Below, piece by piece: positions 20,501 through 28,700 of a DNA stretch of 64,000 nucleotides. The DNA is taken from positions 1 to 64,000 of the forward strand of contig CAZQIZ010000007.1 of NCBI GenBank assembly GCA_964593585.1, read 5' to 3'. Each line of letters begins with the position of its first letter. The first letter of the stretch is position 1. Source of the DNA: JACQFV01 sp964593585. Lineage in GTDB: Bacteria > Zixibacteria > MSB-5A5 > WJJR01. The translations under genes were made by a program, and so were the position numbers. A model generated the notes under the pieces. That model was given only the letters and a program-made list of their open reading frames with translations. It was not told the origin of the DNA and searched no databases.

Positions 20501-22703
20501 GCTTGATCGTCGGCTGCGAGCAGTTGTCGGTCGCCGTCGGCGGCGCCGGAAAACCGATCAGGCCGCACTCCAAAAGCGTGGAGTCCGGACAATCGAACAC
20601 CGGCGCGGTCGTGTCAACCAACTCCAGGCGCTGGTAGCAGGTGTCCGACACGTTGCCGCAGTCGTCCACCGCCCAGATCGCCACACTGTCGTAGTAATCA
20701 CACGGCCATGTGCCGCCGCTGCGGATGTAGCGGTACTGCACCGCCACGCTGTCGTCGCAGTTGTCCTCCGCCGTCGGCAGGACAGGGGAGAGGCCGCTTT
20801 CAATCGACTTGGTGTAGAAACTGTCGCAGGCAATCGTGATCAGCGTCCGACAGCCGACCAAAACCGGCGGCGTCGTGTCGACCACATTGATCACCTGCGT
20901 GCACGAATCCACGTTGCCGCAATCGTCGGTGGCGACCCACAGGATGGTCTTGTGGTAACCCTGCGGGCACTCGATCGTGGTCGAGGAGGCCGGGAAGGCC
21001 TGCAACGCCACGTTCGTGTCGCAATTGTCGGTCACCGTCGGCTTCGGCAGGTCGGCGTCAGCCGGCACCGAGTCGCACTCAAACGTGAGCGGGGCCGGGC
21101 AGACAATATCCGGACGCGCGGTGTCCTGCACCGTGATCGACTGGTCGCACCAGGCGCTGTCGCCGCAGGCGTCCTTGACCACATAGCGCAGACGCAGCGT
21201 GTAGGCGTAGTCGCAGTTGCCCGCGATGGAATCGCGGTTCACGATATAGACCGACGGATTGGCGTCGCGGTCATCCAACACGGTCGGTGTGCCGAATGAA
21301 CCGATGTTGTCGCAGTCAAAGACCTTGTTGTCGGGACAGGTGATCGTCGGCGGATCGTTGATGTCGAAGGTCACCGAGAAGCTGGCGGTGCAGGTGTCAC
21401 AGAAGTCGGGGCTCACACACTCGACCGTCACCGTCACCACTTCGTCGCCCGAAGGCGTGTAAGTCCAGAAGCCGTTGGACAACGTCCCCGGCCCGCTGGT
21501 GATCGCGCAGGTGCCGCCCGTGGCGCTCACCGGCAGCGAGACCGGCGTCGGATCACATTGCTGGATCGTCGTGTCGTCCGGCACGTTGCAGACCGGCGGC
21601 ACACGCGTCGGGTAGGTGACCGAAAACGCGATCACGCACGAATCGCCGCAGGCCACCTTGCAGACGATGCGGACATTGACCGTCTCGCCGCCCGTCGGCG
21701 TGTAGGTCCACGCGCCGTTGATCAACTGGCCCGGACCATACAGCGTGCAGGTCGTCGAACCGCCCTGCGGATCGATCGAAACGAACGGCACGATGTGCGG
21801 ACCGTTGAGGCAGGCCGGCGGCGTCGGGTCGACCAAAAGGCTGCAAATCGGCGGCTGGCAGCAGACCACCGTATCGATCACCACCGGTTTGCAGATGTTC
21901 GACGCCGACAGGTTCACACAGCGTTTGTTGCTGTTGGGATCGTTGGGCTCGCAGGCGCTGTTGCCCGGTGTCGGGCAGGGGCTCGGCTTGTCCTCGCCCT
22001 CGAATTTCACGCGCAACACCCAGTTGCCGGTTTCATCGGGAATGGGCAGATCGGTGCAGGCGTAGCCCGCCGCATCTGTCCAGACCGTGTCCTCGCCCTC
22101 GGCGTCGCTGTCCACACCGCAGTTGCCCGGGTTCCAGTAAAAACGAATCGGCCGGTTGGCCAAAGGCAGGTTGCAGCCGCCCTGCAGCAGGCGCGCGCAC
22201 AGGTAAAGCGAGTCCCGTCCCGGCAGTGTCGTGTCGCCGGGACAGATCGTGTCGGGAACGACCGTGGTGATGTCCAGGACCACGTTGGCGTCGGTGAACA
22301 TCGTCGAGGCAATCAACCCCGACGACAACCCCGTGCCTGTCAGCTCCAGCGTCGCGCCGACAATGCTGTCATTGTAGGGCACCACCCAGAAGGTGGACAC
22401 AGCGCCCTTGGCGTTGGCCGCGGCCGTCCAGGGGCCGTACTCGCCGGTCATCGCCCCGGACTTGTCCACGTGACGGACATAGAACTCCACCGTCTCGCCA
22501 CCCGTGGGGCTGACCGCCGAATATCCATAACCGGAGCCGGTGATCCACACCGTGTCACCCGGAGGATAGTCAAGCCGATCCGTCGTCAGCGACGCGGAGT
22601 TGGCCGCCGATGGCAGACCGAAGGCCAGACAGAAAAGTGCCAGCGTCGCAACCCCCCACCAGGAGACTGAGACACCGATGCGACATCGCCCATGGTCCTG
22701 CAT
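14520..22703 (-). CDS. giant secreted Cys-rich HYR/Ig-like repeat protein with C-terminal dockerin
   Basis: 2,727 residues. The ATG at 22703 is preferred because AGGAGG lies 7 nt upstream; an in-frame TTG two codons earlier is also possible. A signal peptide ends near SAANSAS. An N-terminal segment (about 30-290; DRLDYPPGDTVWITGSGYG) resembles domains that open large bacterial adhesins. About 14 HYR-type repeats follow, with the signature DTTAPVxTCPPDTTxxCD...ATDNCxD...AxDxCGNxxTCxQ, then about ten related modules with a PPxCxLPxDT...C...GPGxxxxGxWxYTP pattern; two of the latter also lie before the HYR block. Cys is abundant and regularly spaced, so many disulfides are likely. The end is a canonical dockerin (GDVDGSGEIDIADLALLTHI; NADVNCDGAINRRDIADLTA). 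Likely a fibrous surface or adhesion protein. Confidence 0.88.
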   Translation of the reverse strand: MQDHGRCRIGVSVSWWGVATLALFCLAFGLPSAANSASLTTDRLDYPPGDTVWITGSGYGYSAVSPTGGETVEFYVRHVDKSGAMTGEYGPWTAAANAKGAVSTFWVVPYNDSIVGATLELTGTGLSSGLIASTMFTDANVVLDITTVVPDTICPGDTTLPGRDSLYLCARLLQGGCNLPLANRPIRFYWNPGNCGVDSDAEGEDTVWTDAAGYACTDLPIPDETGNWVLRVKFEGEDKPSPCPTPGNSACEPNDPNSNKRCVNLSASNICKPVVIDTVVCCQPPICSLLVDPTPPACLNGPHIVPFVSIDPQGGSTTCTLYGPGQLINGAWTYTPTGGETVNVRIVCKVACGDSCVIAFSVTYPTRVPPVCNVPDDTTIQQCDPTPVSLPVSATGGTCAITSGPGTLSNGFWTYTPSGDEVVTVTVECVSPDFCDTCTASFSVTFDINDPPTITCPDNKVFDCDNIGSFGTPTVLDDRDANPSVYIVNRDSIAGNCDYAYTLRLRYVVKDACGDSAWCDQSITVQDTARPDIVCPAPLTFECDSVPADADLPKPTVTDNCDTNVALQAFPASSTTIECPQGYHKTILWVATDDCGNVDSCTQVINVVDTTPPVLVGCRTLITIACDSFYTKSIESGLSPVLPTAEDNCDDSVAVQYRYIRSGGTWPCDYYDSVAIWAVDDCGNVSDTCYQRLELVDTTAPVFDCPDSTLLECGLIGFPAPPTATDNCSQPTIKLIGERHEDSTCYGAYRIVLTWEAMDACGLADTCEQVIRYRDTAKPTFVECEPLRYECDEVPSVFPPPVATDVCDPSVDVTLVAQADTVVGGCPQRYTFNLYWQAIDDCGNADTCIQAVYVTDTTPPAVTCPPDTTLSCDELPPDKGATWPAGSGIKGDQPYPWPFGTPGATDNCDDSPEIYGTVLSVDGSFPCNLYLLVGYYSVDSCGNVSDTCRQTVIVRDTTPPVVTCPPDTTLECDEIPGSLKSAAVGQAINIPAPWPFGIPTGTDNCSDSVIIAGPFLARILDEDRCHFQIELAYVGYDLCQNADTCYQVLTIVDTTAPAITCPPDTVVDCAELAGQGSGKALLDGIASGAASKDANGCYDYDWRYGKPVATDNCDDTLLYCLYGIQLLSSDTCRAVYELRFAAIDDCGNSDTCSQRVIFVDTTAPVLVCAPDTTVYCAGDGGLDCWAGKSGPQKLSEKYICDYRLIDTLYDACDPEVDYYAHFSVHFEKCPQYVRAKLWAVDDCGNISDTCFWTVWFVDTVAPVIACPKDIRLECGTDPGDLGMATATDDCDGRVTATLVSVDTVAQQGNCYIEIARTFAAVDICGNRSTCTQTIIVGDSTAPVITCPPDTTVTCEELDQREGKSALASLANLPAKSLAGEDPCLTGYDYRYGRPSATDNCSEYAICLYDVDLLDTNSCHLVFELKFAAIDACGNVDTCSQRVTFVDETAPVLVCAPDTTIYCERDKADCIQLKGTDPFRLDKSNFLCGFRMVDTVYDGCCDSVEVLCRLTYHLNKCPAYIKAFIWAVDCCGNVSDTCTWILNIADTTAPVVTCPNDLYFECDDEQGDWGWPTATDNCDDAVEVVLLSQDTTAEGCQMIISRAFTAKDRCENEGRCVQTITIADTTAPVCRLPQSDTIFICGPDTTICLPVSATDNCDQSVTCEVVQGAGQIVNGQWCYTPTAGGPVSTVIRCSDDCGNACEGGFTITFVMNSPPICHLPNDTTIYLCDPTEVVLEGWIWDPDGNLAACDLTISSPEGFDKRYDQESDTAYVRITINTEKDYTACVYSVCVDSCGAVCRDTFCVTIDITEPPQCYQTPDTTVALCNPEPICVRVDWPDPVVSSRSSDVVRPTKGGARRVTQPTPQLPGSQGSTGSSNKGALGGCNILSGPGTLEGDFWCWTPPDYDTSVTVLIQCADTCGHTCQNEFTVSFDMNVNPTCSIFVELVDPICTPDTDFVPLGSFDVDGETQCYLIGPGQLVPGGWQYPNPAPGTSAHVTIVCADTCGDSCVIDFTRNYPQRVPVECQVPGNIDTLLCGPTTLSFPVSGGVGATCQLVSGPGQIVNGQWSYNATTDANFTVTVRCLSLCDSCQASFNVSIEMNDPPSCILPADTSYFLCAPQRICRTVSALDPNGNLMSCALGVGAPGTLANGQWCYDVTGDGQLTVPIVCTDSCGATCSGSFTVSFDLNSPPSINLGNDISLLLTNPPTQVCFNYTVGDPDGPGGLIESLVSGPAGTTINTATNQVCWSANATGTFEFIVRVDDPCGASDLDTAYVQVGDPQPPVCVLPGDTAISTCGTSEIALPVSAVGANPPFSCAVIAGPGTVSGGFWRWTPTADGTYEIVIRCTSSASASCVGSFQVTVDVNQPPVCSAPPTAMWFLCPNQPATMTMQATDPDNNIVKYELISGPGSFSGNVWTYYPPNEDELMIRWRVIDACGAADTCQTTLQIDFNDPPILTVRDDTTITMCDPSQPFCRLLNIFDQNNNVTSVVVTSGSGTVQQQGNQWYWCFTPPADGEYSATVRVTDACGQTSTRTFTVTFILIDPPACNLPASGTYLFCQSPVCIPIAGNNPPPQRGVTCQIVDGPGYISGGNWCVNITQRTTFNVVIRCFNACGDTCRISRSYTFEVDPRDCDGGQAGVGPDGQPVVTGTQAGDVDGSGEIDIADLALLTHIVSQVSGKATGAALNVGSASAGYSSNADVNCDGAINRRDIADLTAYLFNSGPQPCTTK

Positions 22704-23371
22704 GTGCAAACCTCCTAAGATTCATGTCCTCTAATTCTTTATCGACATCCGCACAGCATGCTCACCCGCTGAACAGGCGTCCGAGACACTTTTTTTTTGC
22801 CCCCCGGAGAGGTCAACATGGCGCGGTAATTACACTCGCGCCCCGCGCCCCGGGGGCGAGAAGTGGGACTGGCTTTCAGAGTAGCTGGATCGCTCCACGT
22901 GCTTCGGCACAACGATCCCACCAGGATCGCCTACTGCACCGCGTTGCCCAGATGCTGCAATCGCGATGCACCTGAATATATAGCGCGTTGCCCAATCTGT
23001 AGCGGGAGGACCGTCGTGTTTCTACCTTACACCCTATCCGCGATTTGACAACACATTGTTGTTCAAGATGTTGGCGGCGAAAGATTAGATCGTAACTTCA
23101 CCTACGCCGCCCTGTCCTAATGTCGCGCTCGTACCCGCCGTCAATCAATCACTAAATTACTCCTGTTAACGACCATCGAAGATTCACTTCAATGCATTCG
23201 TCATGCCAAGCGCGCTGCAGGCAGTGCGAAATCCGAGATTGGCGCGGGACCAGCAAACGGTGACTCGAACGGCGTGCGGCGCAGTGATACTTTAAGCAGA
23301 TGCGCCAATTCGTTGACTAATATAAATTAAGATCGATTTCCGGTCAATTGCCTTTTAGGCGGGCAACCGAC
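22704..23371. other. intergenic region without a recognisable gene
   Basis: 668 nt between the divergent giant gene and the DUF2784 gene. It is more AT-rich than its surroundings, especially 22716-22800 and 23300-23345. ORFs of about 60 codons here show no familiar motif, ribosome site or codon bias. A GC hairpin is possible around 22835-22860. It probably holds divergent promoters, but none can be placed with confidence. Confidence 0.5.
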
Positions 23372-23743
23372 ATGCAGATTCTCTTGCTGAGCGTTCATCT
23401 CCTCTGGGTACTCTGGATGATCGCCGGCACTCTCTTGGCCATGCTGGGATTTCGTTACTCCCGCCTCTGGACATGGCGGTATTTCCGCATCCTGCACTTG
23501 GCGGCGATCCTTGCCACGGCCACGGTGCCTCTGTGGAATCGCGGCGTCTGCCCGATCACCGCGTGGGAGGCAGCGTTGACGACGGACTCCGCTCCGGCGC
23601 CCTTCTTGGCCCGAGTGCTGGCCTGGCTGGTCTACTGGGATATCCCACTGTGGGTGCTATCGTCGGCGACCGCCGCAGCGGCGATCGTGACATTGGTCGT
23701 TTTCATTATGCATCCGCCGTGGACTCGCTCCAGAGGCAAATGA
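23372..23743 (+). CDS. DUF2784-like small membrane protein
   Basis: 123 residues from the ATG at 23372 (an in-frame TTG at 23348 is less likely). Four hydrophobic segments (about 2-24, 34-52, 75-90, 92-113). The order HLLWVLW...RYFRILHL...VCPITAWEAAL matches the DUF2784 family pattern, including the conserved CPxTxWE motif. Function of the family is unknown. Only a weak ribosome site is seen. It stands alone between two secreted-protein genes. Confidence 0.75.
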   Translation: MQILLLSVHLLWVLWMIAGTLLAMLGFRYSRLWTWRYFRILHLAAILATATVPLWNRGVCPITAWEAALTTDSAPAPFLARVLAWLVYWDIPLWVLSSATAAAAIVTLVVFIMHPPWTRSRGK

Positions 23744-23770
23744 CGACGGCCGTCGCGCCGCTTTGAATGC

Positions 23771-23799
23771 TTGACAACTTGTGCGGCGCGGTGTAACTC
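23771..23799 (+). promoter_or_regulatory. possible sigma70-like promoter of the cohesin-like protein gene
   Basis: Consensus TTGACA (23771-23776), exactly 17 nt, then a weak TAACTC (23794-23799). This would give a 5' leader of roughly 120 nt before the ATG at 23924. Confidence 0.45.
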
Positions 23800-23923
23800 T
23801 ACATTGGTGTTGTAACGGTTCGGCGCCTGTTTCAGCCGTCCGGTACCGCGCCTTACTTCTCCAGTTGCTGGCACGACAAAGAGTTCTGCACACGTCCGTC
23901 GCTGATCACAGGAGGGTGATCGT

Positions 23924-25714
23924 ATGTATATGACCCGGGGACTCTTGATGGGTTTGCTGGTGGTTTTCAGCGCGACCTCCGGATGGACCGCCAACCACGT
24001 CTCCGTCGAATCGAAGAATGTCGCGCTCGGCGCCACGGGCGTCACCGCCGGCGTTTATGTCGAAAACGACGTCCCGATTGTGGCGCTGGTGCTGCCGCTC
24101 GAGTTGCGATCGGCTTCTCCCGGAACTTACGTCACCACCGCTTTCGCCTTCGGCCCGACCGCCGGCGGACGCGTCAACAACAGCCCCTTGGGTCCGGCCG
24201 GGCCAACTTGGCCGCCTGCCAACATCACGGCGCGCAAGTATGCCGTGACCGCGACTCCCGCCTGCAGCGGGCCGGTCTCCAACACCTACAACACCGCCGC
24301 CGCCCAGATTGACTTTGTCAGCCCCGATGGCGTCATGCACGCAACCGTCAGCACCGGTGATCCCAACGCCGGCGAGGACATCACGTTGCCACCCGGCAGC
24401 GATCCGCAGGGAACACCATCGTTTCTGTTCACTTTTAACGTCAACAACGTCGACGGCTTCATCGAAATCGATACCTGCTGCGTCCGTCCGGCCAACCACC
24501 TCTCCTATGTCGATGAGCAGACCGAGATCGTGACGCCGACGTTCACCAAGAGCACGATCAGGGTCGGCAATCCGCAGTTCCCCCCGATCATCACGCCGAT
24601 CCCGGATCAGACGATTCCAGAGGGCGGCAGCTTCACGCCGATAACCCTCGACAACTTCGTCTCCGACGCCGACAATCCCGACAACACCCTCACTTGGACC
24701 GCCGCGGGGCAGAGCCAGCTGATCGTCTCCATCAGCCCGTCGCGCGTGGCCACCATCACCACCCCCAACCCCGACTGGTTTGGCAGCGAGACGATCCGCT
24801 TCACCGTGACGGATCCGACCAACAACACCGACGTCGACACCGTCGTCTTCACCGTGACGCCGGTCAACGATCCGCCGATTCTCGCCAACATCACGCCCAA
24901 ATCGCGACTGGCCGGCCTGAATCTCTCGTTTACGATCAGCGGCTCCGATGTCGACAACACCTGCCCGCAGCTGAACTTCTCGATGGCCAACGCCCCGGCG
25001 GGCGCCGCGCTCACCAACGACGGCAACTGCGGCGCCGCCTTTGAATGGCCGACGGTCTGCACCGACTCGGGCGTCTACAACGTGACCTTCATCGTCTCCG
25101 ACGGCGCCCTGGCCGATTCACAGGTGGTCACCATCACCATTCAGCCCAATCCCGATCGCTTCGACACCAATCCCGACTCGCTTCTCTTCACCTTCGCCGC
25201 CGGCCAATCCGATCCCGATTCGCAGATGCTCATTGTCAACGATCCGGGATGCGGCGAGATGGATTTCGAAGTCCTCGTCAGCGAGCCGTGGCTGCTGGTC
25301 ACTCCCGACACGGCGACCACCACCGCGCAACTGAAAGTCGACATCGACACTGCCGGCCTGGCCGCCGGAGATTATGTCGCCACGATGACGTTGCGGCAGA
25401 TCAACGCCCCCGGCGCGCCGGCCACGCTCGATGTGCGCGTCTATCTGAGCGTGACCACGGAAATATGCGAATGCCCCTGCCACGGGGAGCCGATCGGCAC
25501 CTGCGATGGCATTCACAACATTGCCGATCTGGTGAAGATCATTGGCATCGTCTTCCGCGGCCAATTGTCGATCGGTTTCGCCACGTGCCCGACCGAACCC
25601 GTCGATGTCAATTGCGATTTGAAGGGCGACGTCCTCGACGTCGTCCGATATGTGGACTACATCTGGCGCTCCGGGTCGCCGCTGTGCGATCCGTGCCTGG
25701 ACATTGCGCGGTAA
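23924..25714 (+). CDS. secreted cohesin-like / cadherin-like protein with dockerin-like module
   Basis: 596 residues with AGGAGGG upstream and a signal peptide ending near SGWTA. Residues about 24-215 form a domain homologous to residues 929-1125 of the protein at 9928. Shared motifs are VSVESKNVALGATGV, FxFGxTAxGRV, DFVSPDG and EIDTCCVRPANHLSYV. Two Ig/cadherin-like domains follow (about 220-408; EGGSFTPITLDNFVSDAD, then a second), then a BACON-like segment (about 410-500; SEPWLLVTPDTATTTAQLKV). The dockerin-like module is more divergent here (CECPCHGEPIGTCDGIHNIA; DVLDVVRYVDYIWRSG). The chain combines a possible cohesin and a dockerin, so it could bridge other module-bearing proteins. This role is inferred. 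Confidence 0.86.
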   Translation: MYMTRGLLMGLLVVFSATSGWTANHVSVESKNVALGATGVTAGVYVENDVPIVALVLPLELRSASPGTYVTTAFAFGPTAGGRVNNSPLGPAGPTWPPANITARKYAVTATPACSGPVSNTYNTAAAQIDFVSPDGVMHATVSTGDPNAGEDITLPPGSDPQGTPSFLFTFNVNNVDGFIEIDTCCVRPANHLSYVDEQTEIVTPTFTKSTIRVGNPQFPPIITPIPDQTIPEGGSFTPITLDNFVSDADNPDNTLTWTAAGQSQLIVSISPSRVATITTPNPDWFGSETIRFTVTDPTNNTDVDTVVFTVTPVNDPPILANITPKSRLAGLNLSFTISGSDVDNTCPQLNFSMANAPAGAALTNDGNCGAAFEWPTVCTDSGVYNVTFIVSDGALADSQVVTITIQPNPDRFDTNPDSLLFTFAAGQSDPDSQMLIVNDPGCGEMDFEVLVSEPWLLVTPDTATTTAQLKVDIDTAGLAAGDYVATMTLRQINAPGAPATLDVRVYLSVTTEICECPCHGEPIGTCDGIHNIADLVKIIGIVFRGQLSIGFATCPTEPVDVNCDLKGDVLDVVRYVDYIWRSGSPLCDPCLDIAR

Positions 25715-25739
25715 TTCGCAGACCACCGCAAACAGAAGG

Positions 25740-25773
25740 ACGCCCCGCCGGACCCAGTCCGGCGGGGCGTTTC
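25740..25773. terminator. bidirectional intrinsic terminator
   Basis: Perfect 14-bp stem (ACGCCCCGCCGGAC and its complement, loop CCA) followed by TTCT on the plus strand. It sits between two convergent stop codons and can serve both genes. Confidence 0.8.
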
Positions 25774-25794
25774 TGATTCGCGGAGGAAGCGAGA

Positions 25795-28700
25795 CTAGAC
25801 GTCCACGTTTGCGGGATCGTCGCGTCGTGAGAGCGCCCGTTGAATTGCATGGGTCAGCGCCGTCACCTGAATCGGCTTGGCCAGAAGTTCGCAGCGGCCC
25901 AGCGCCAGCGCCGCCTGCGCCCGATCCGGCGTCGCATAGCCGGTCAGGATCATCGCTCGCTGTTCGGGATAGAGAGCCCGGATCCGACGCAGCGTCTCCG
26001 CGCCGTCGATCCCGTCCATGACCATGTCGATGATCACTACATCCTGCGGATGATCGGCCAGGAAGGCCAGCGCCTCCTCGCCGCTGCCGGCGACCGACAC
26101 CCGGTAACCGACCCGCTCCAGCGCCGTCTGCGCGATCCGCTGCTGCAAGGGATCGTCATCGATGACCATCACCCGCTCACCGTGGCCGTCCTCAATCGTA
26201 CAGTCCGCGGCTGACGACGCGCTCTCATCGCGCAGCAACGGGAAGTAGAGGGAAAACGTGGTGCCGCGGCCGACCGTCGACGCGACATCGACATAACCGT
26301 TATGATCCTCGACCACCGAATTGACGACCGGCAGACCCAGCCCGGTGCCGCGCTTGCGGTCGGTCTTTTTCGTCGTGTAGAGCGGCTCAAAGACAGCGTC
26401 CAATTCGCCGGCGGGTATGCCACAGCCGGTATCGGACACCGTCACGCGCGCATAGTCGCCCTGTGTCACGTTCGCATAACGGTGCAGGGGACCCTCCAGC
26501 GTCAGCCGCTCGGTGCGCACGGTCAATTCGCCGACGCCGTCCATCGCCTCGATACCGTTGTTGATCAGATTGAGCATCACCCGCATCAATTGCGCGCCGC
26601 CGCCGCGAATGACGATGTCGCCGGGGGCCAGATCCATCGCCACCGCCACGGTGTCGGGAATCTCCGCCGTACGCATCGCCTTTTGCACCAGCTTGTTCAA
26701 CTCCAGCGGCTCGGTGTTGTAATGGCCGCGCCGCGACAGGGTCAGCAGTTCCTGGTTGATCTCGGCGATCTGCAGCGCCGCCTCCTGCATGTCGCGCAGC
26801 ATCTCGTGCGCACGCCCCTCGTCGGGGAACTTCGCCTGCAGGATTTCCGGGTAGGCGACCAGCGGGCCCAGCAGGTTGTTGAAATCGTGCGCGATCTGTC
26901 CGGCCAGACGTCCGGCGGTCTCCAGCCGCTTGGCGCGGGCCAGTTCTTCTTCGGCCTGACGGCTCTCGGTGATGTCGACGATCGCGATCAGAATCTGCGT
27001 CCAGTCCCACGCGGGTTCAGTGAGGCGAACGCAGTGCGCCTTGCCGATTCGCGTCTCGCCGGTCAGCGTGAGGAAGGTCGTCTCAACCTCGTAGGTGCTT
27101 TCGCCCGACCACAGCCGTGCGAGAAATCCGCGGAAGGCCATGCGGGTGGCCTCGGTAAACAGGGCGGGGATGTTGTTGCGCAGCGCGAGTTCGGAGGCCG
27201 CCCGGAAAACGCGCAACGCCGTCGCGTTGATCGATCCGAAGCGCAACGCCTCCATGCACCGACCCATTAGCTCCGGATGACGCTCCAGCCACGGTTCGAG
27301 CGGCTCGTGCGGAAGCGCGCCCGCCTGCAGCAGCACGGCCCGCGCTGCGGAGACATCCAATTCCAACTTCGCCATGGGCGACTCATTGAACAGGTGTCGG
27401 AAGCGCGACTCGCTCTGCCGCAACGCTTCTTCGGCCTTGCGCTGGGCGGTCACATCGATCATGCTGGTGATCACCAGCCGCCAGGTCTCCTCATTCCCCG
27501 GGGCAATCATCGAATAGATTACCACCTGGCGCGGCATGCCCTCCAGCGACATGAGCGTGGTCTGCTCTTCGTACTGGGTGCATCCCGCCCAGAGCGCCAG
27601 GACAAACTTGCCGAACGACTCGTACGACGCAGGCGTTGACAGCGGCATGATACCCAAAGCGAGGTCGGCACTCGAGCGCACACCCAGCAAGGCGCGGCCC
27701 GCCGCGTTGATCCCCAGCGGCCGGATTCGGTTGTGGCATTCCTGCAGCAACTCCGGATGAGCATCGAAGTGGGCCTGCAAGTCCGTGATGCCTTCATCGG
27801 CCAGCGATTGCAGATACTCGCGGATCCCCGAAAAGTCATCCTCCATCAGCGCGATCGGGGCGTCCTCGAACAACCGTCGATAGCGCTGCTCGCTGTTGCG
27901 CAACGCCATTTCCATCGCCTTCCGGTCGGTGATGTCGTTGGCGACGCAGTTGAGGCCGATGACCGCACCGCCGCCGTTGAACTCCGGCTCGATCGCCAAA
28001 TCGTAGGTGCGGCTCACGCCGCCGGGGCTCAGGGTCACTTCGGTCTGTGCGCCGACGCCCGTGCGCAGGACATTGCGCTTGACGCGTTCCAGCGCCTCGG
28101 CTTCATCCGCCGGCAGCCACTCGCGGTCGGTCCGCCCGACGATCTCGCCGGCGTCCGGTTGCGCCGGGTTGTGAATCCACGTATAGCGCAACTGCGCGTC
28201 CTGATGGAAGACGATGATGTGGCCGGCCTTCAGCGACAAGCGGAAGCGCTCTTCGCTTTCGCGCAACGCTTCGGCCGACCGCTGCCGCTCGGTCACGTCG
28301 ACCGCGGCGCAGGTCACGCCGGTCACCATCCCGCCGGCATCACGCAGCGGCTCCACGGAGAGATCAAAATGCAGCCTCCGACCGTCCAGCGTCACCACCA
28401 CCTGTCGACGCACGCCGACTCCGGACTCCATCACCCCGCGTTTCAGTTCGGTCAATAACGCGGCTTCTTCCGGCCGGAAGATATCCGCGTCGGTCAGCCC
28501 GATGACGTCTGACGGATCGTACCCGGGCAAGGGATTGTACATCCATGTGTAGCGCAGATCGCGGTCCTGTTGAAAGACCTGGATCGCCGAATTGTCCAGC
28601 GCCAGACGGAACCGTTCCTCGCTCTGCCGCAGCGCCTCGGTGGCGCGCCGGCGCTCGCTTTCAGCCGCCGCGCGCACCGCGAAGATGCGCAGTAGCGAGA

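Noticed and set aside
17805..21299. Long plus-strand ORFs (652 and 424 codons) opposite the giant HYR-repeat gene
   Set aside because: They are Arg/Ala/Val/Gly-rich translations of the complementary strand, with no domain motifs, and they end where the repeat pattern changes. The minus-strand frame has a ribosome site, signal peptide, coherent repeats and its own terminator.
14520..22703. Regular repeats suggesting a CRISPR-like or satellite array
   Set aside because: The periodicity is about 80-100 codons and in frame, reflecting HYR and Ig-like protein domains. There are no short identical repeats with unique spacers.
22739..23048. Two ORFs of about 60 codons in the spacer before the DUF2784 gene
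   Set aside because: No ribosome site, no hydrophobic or domain pattern, and codon usage unlike the neighbours.
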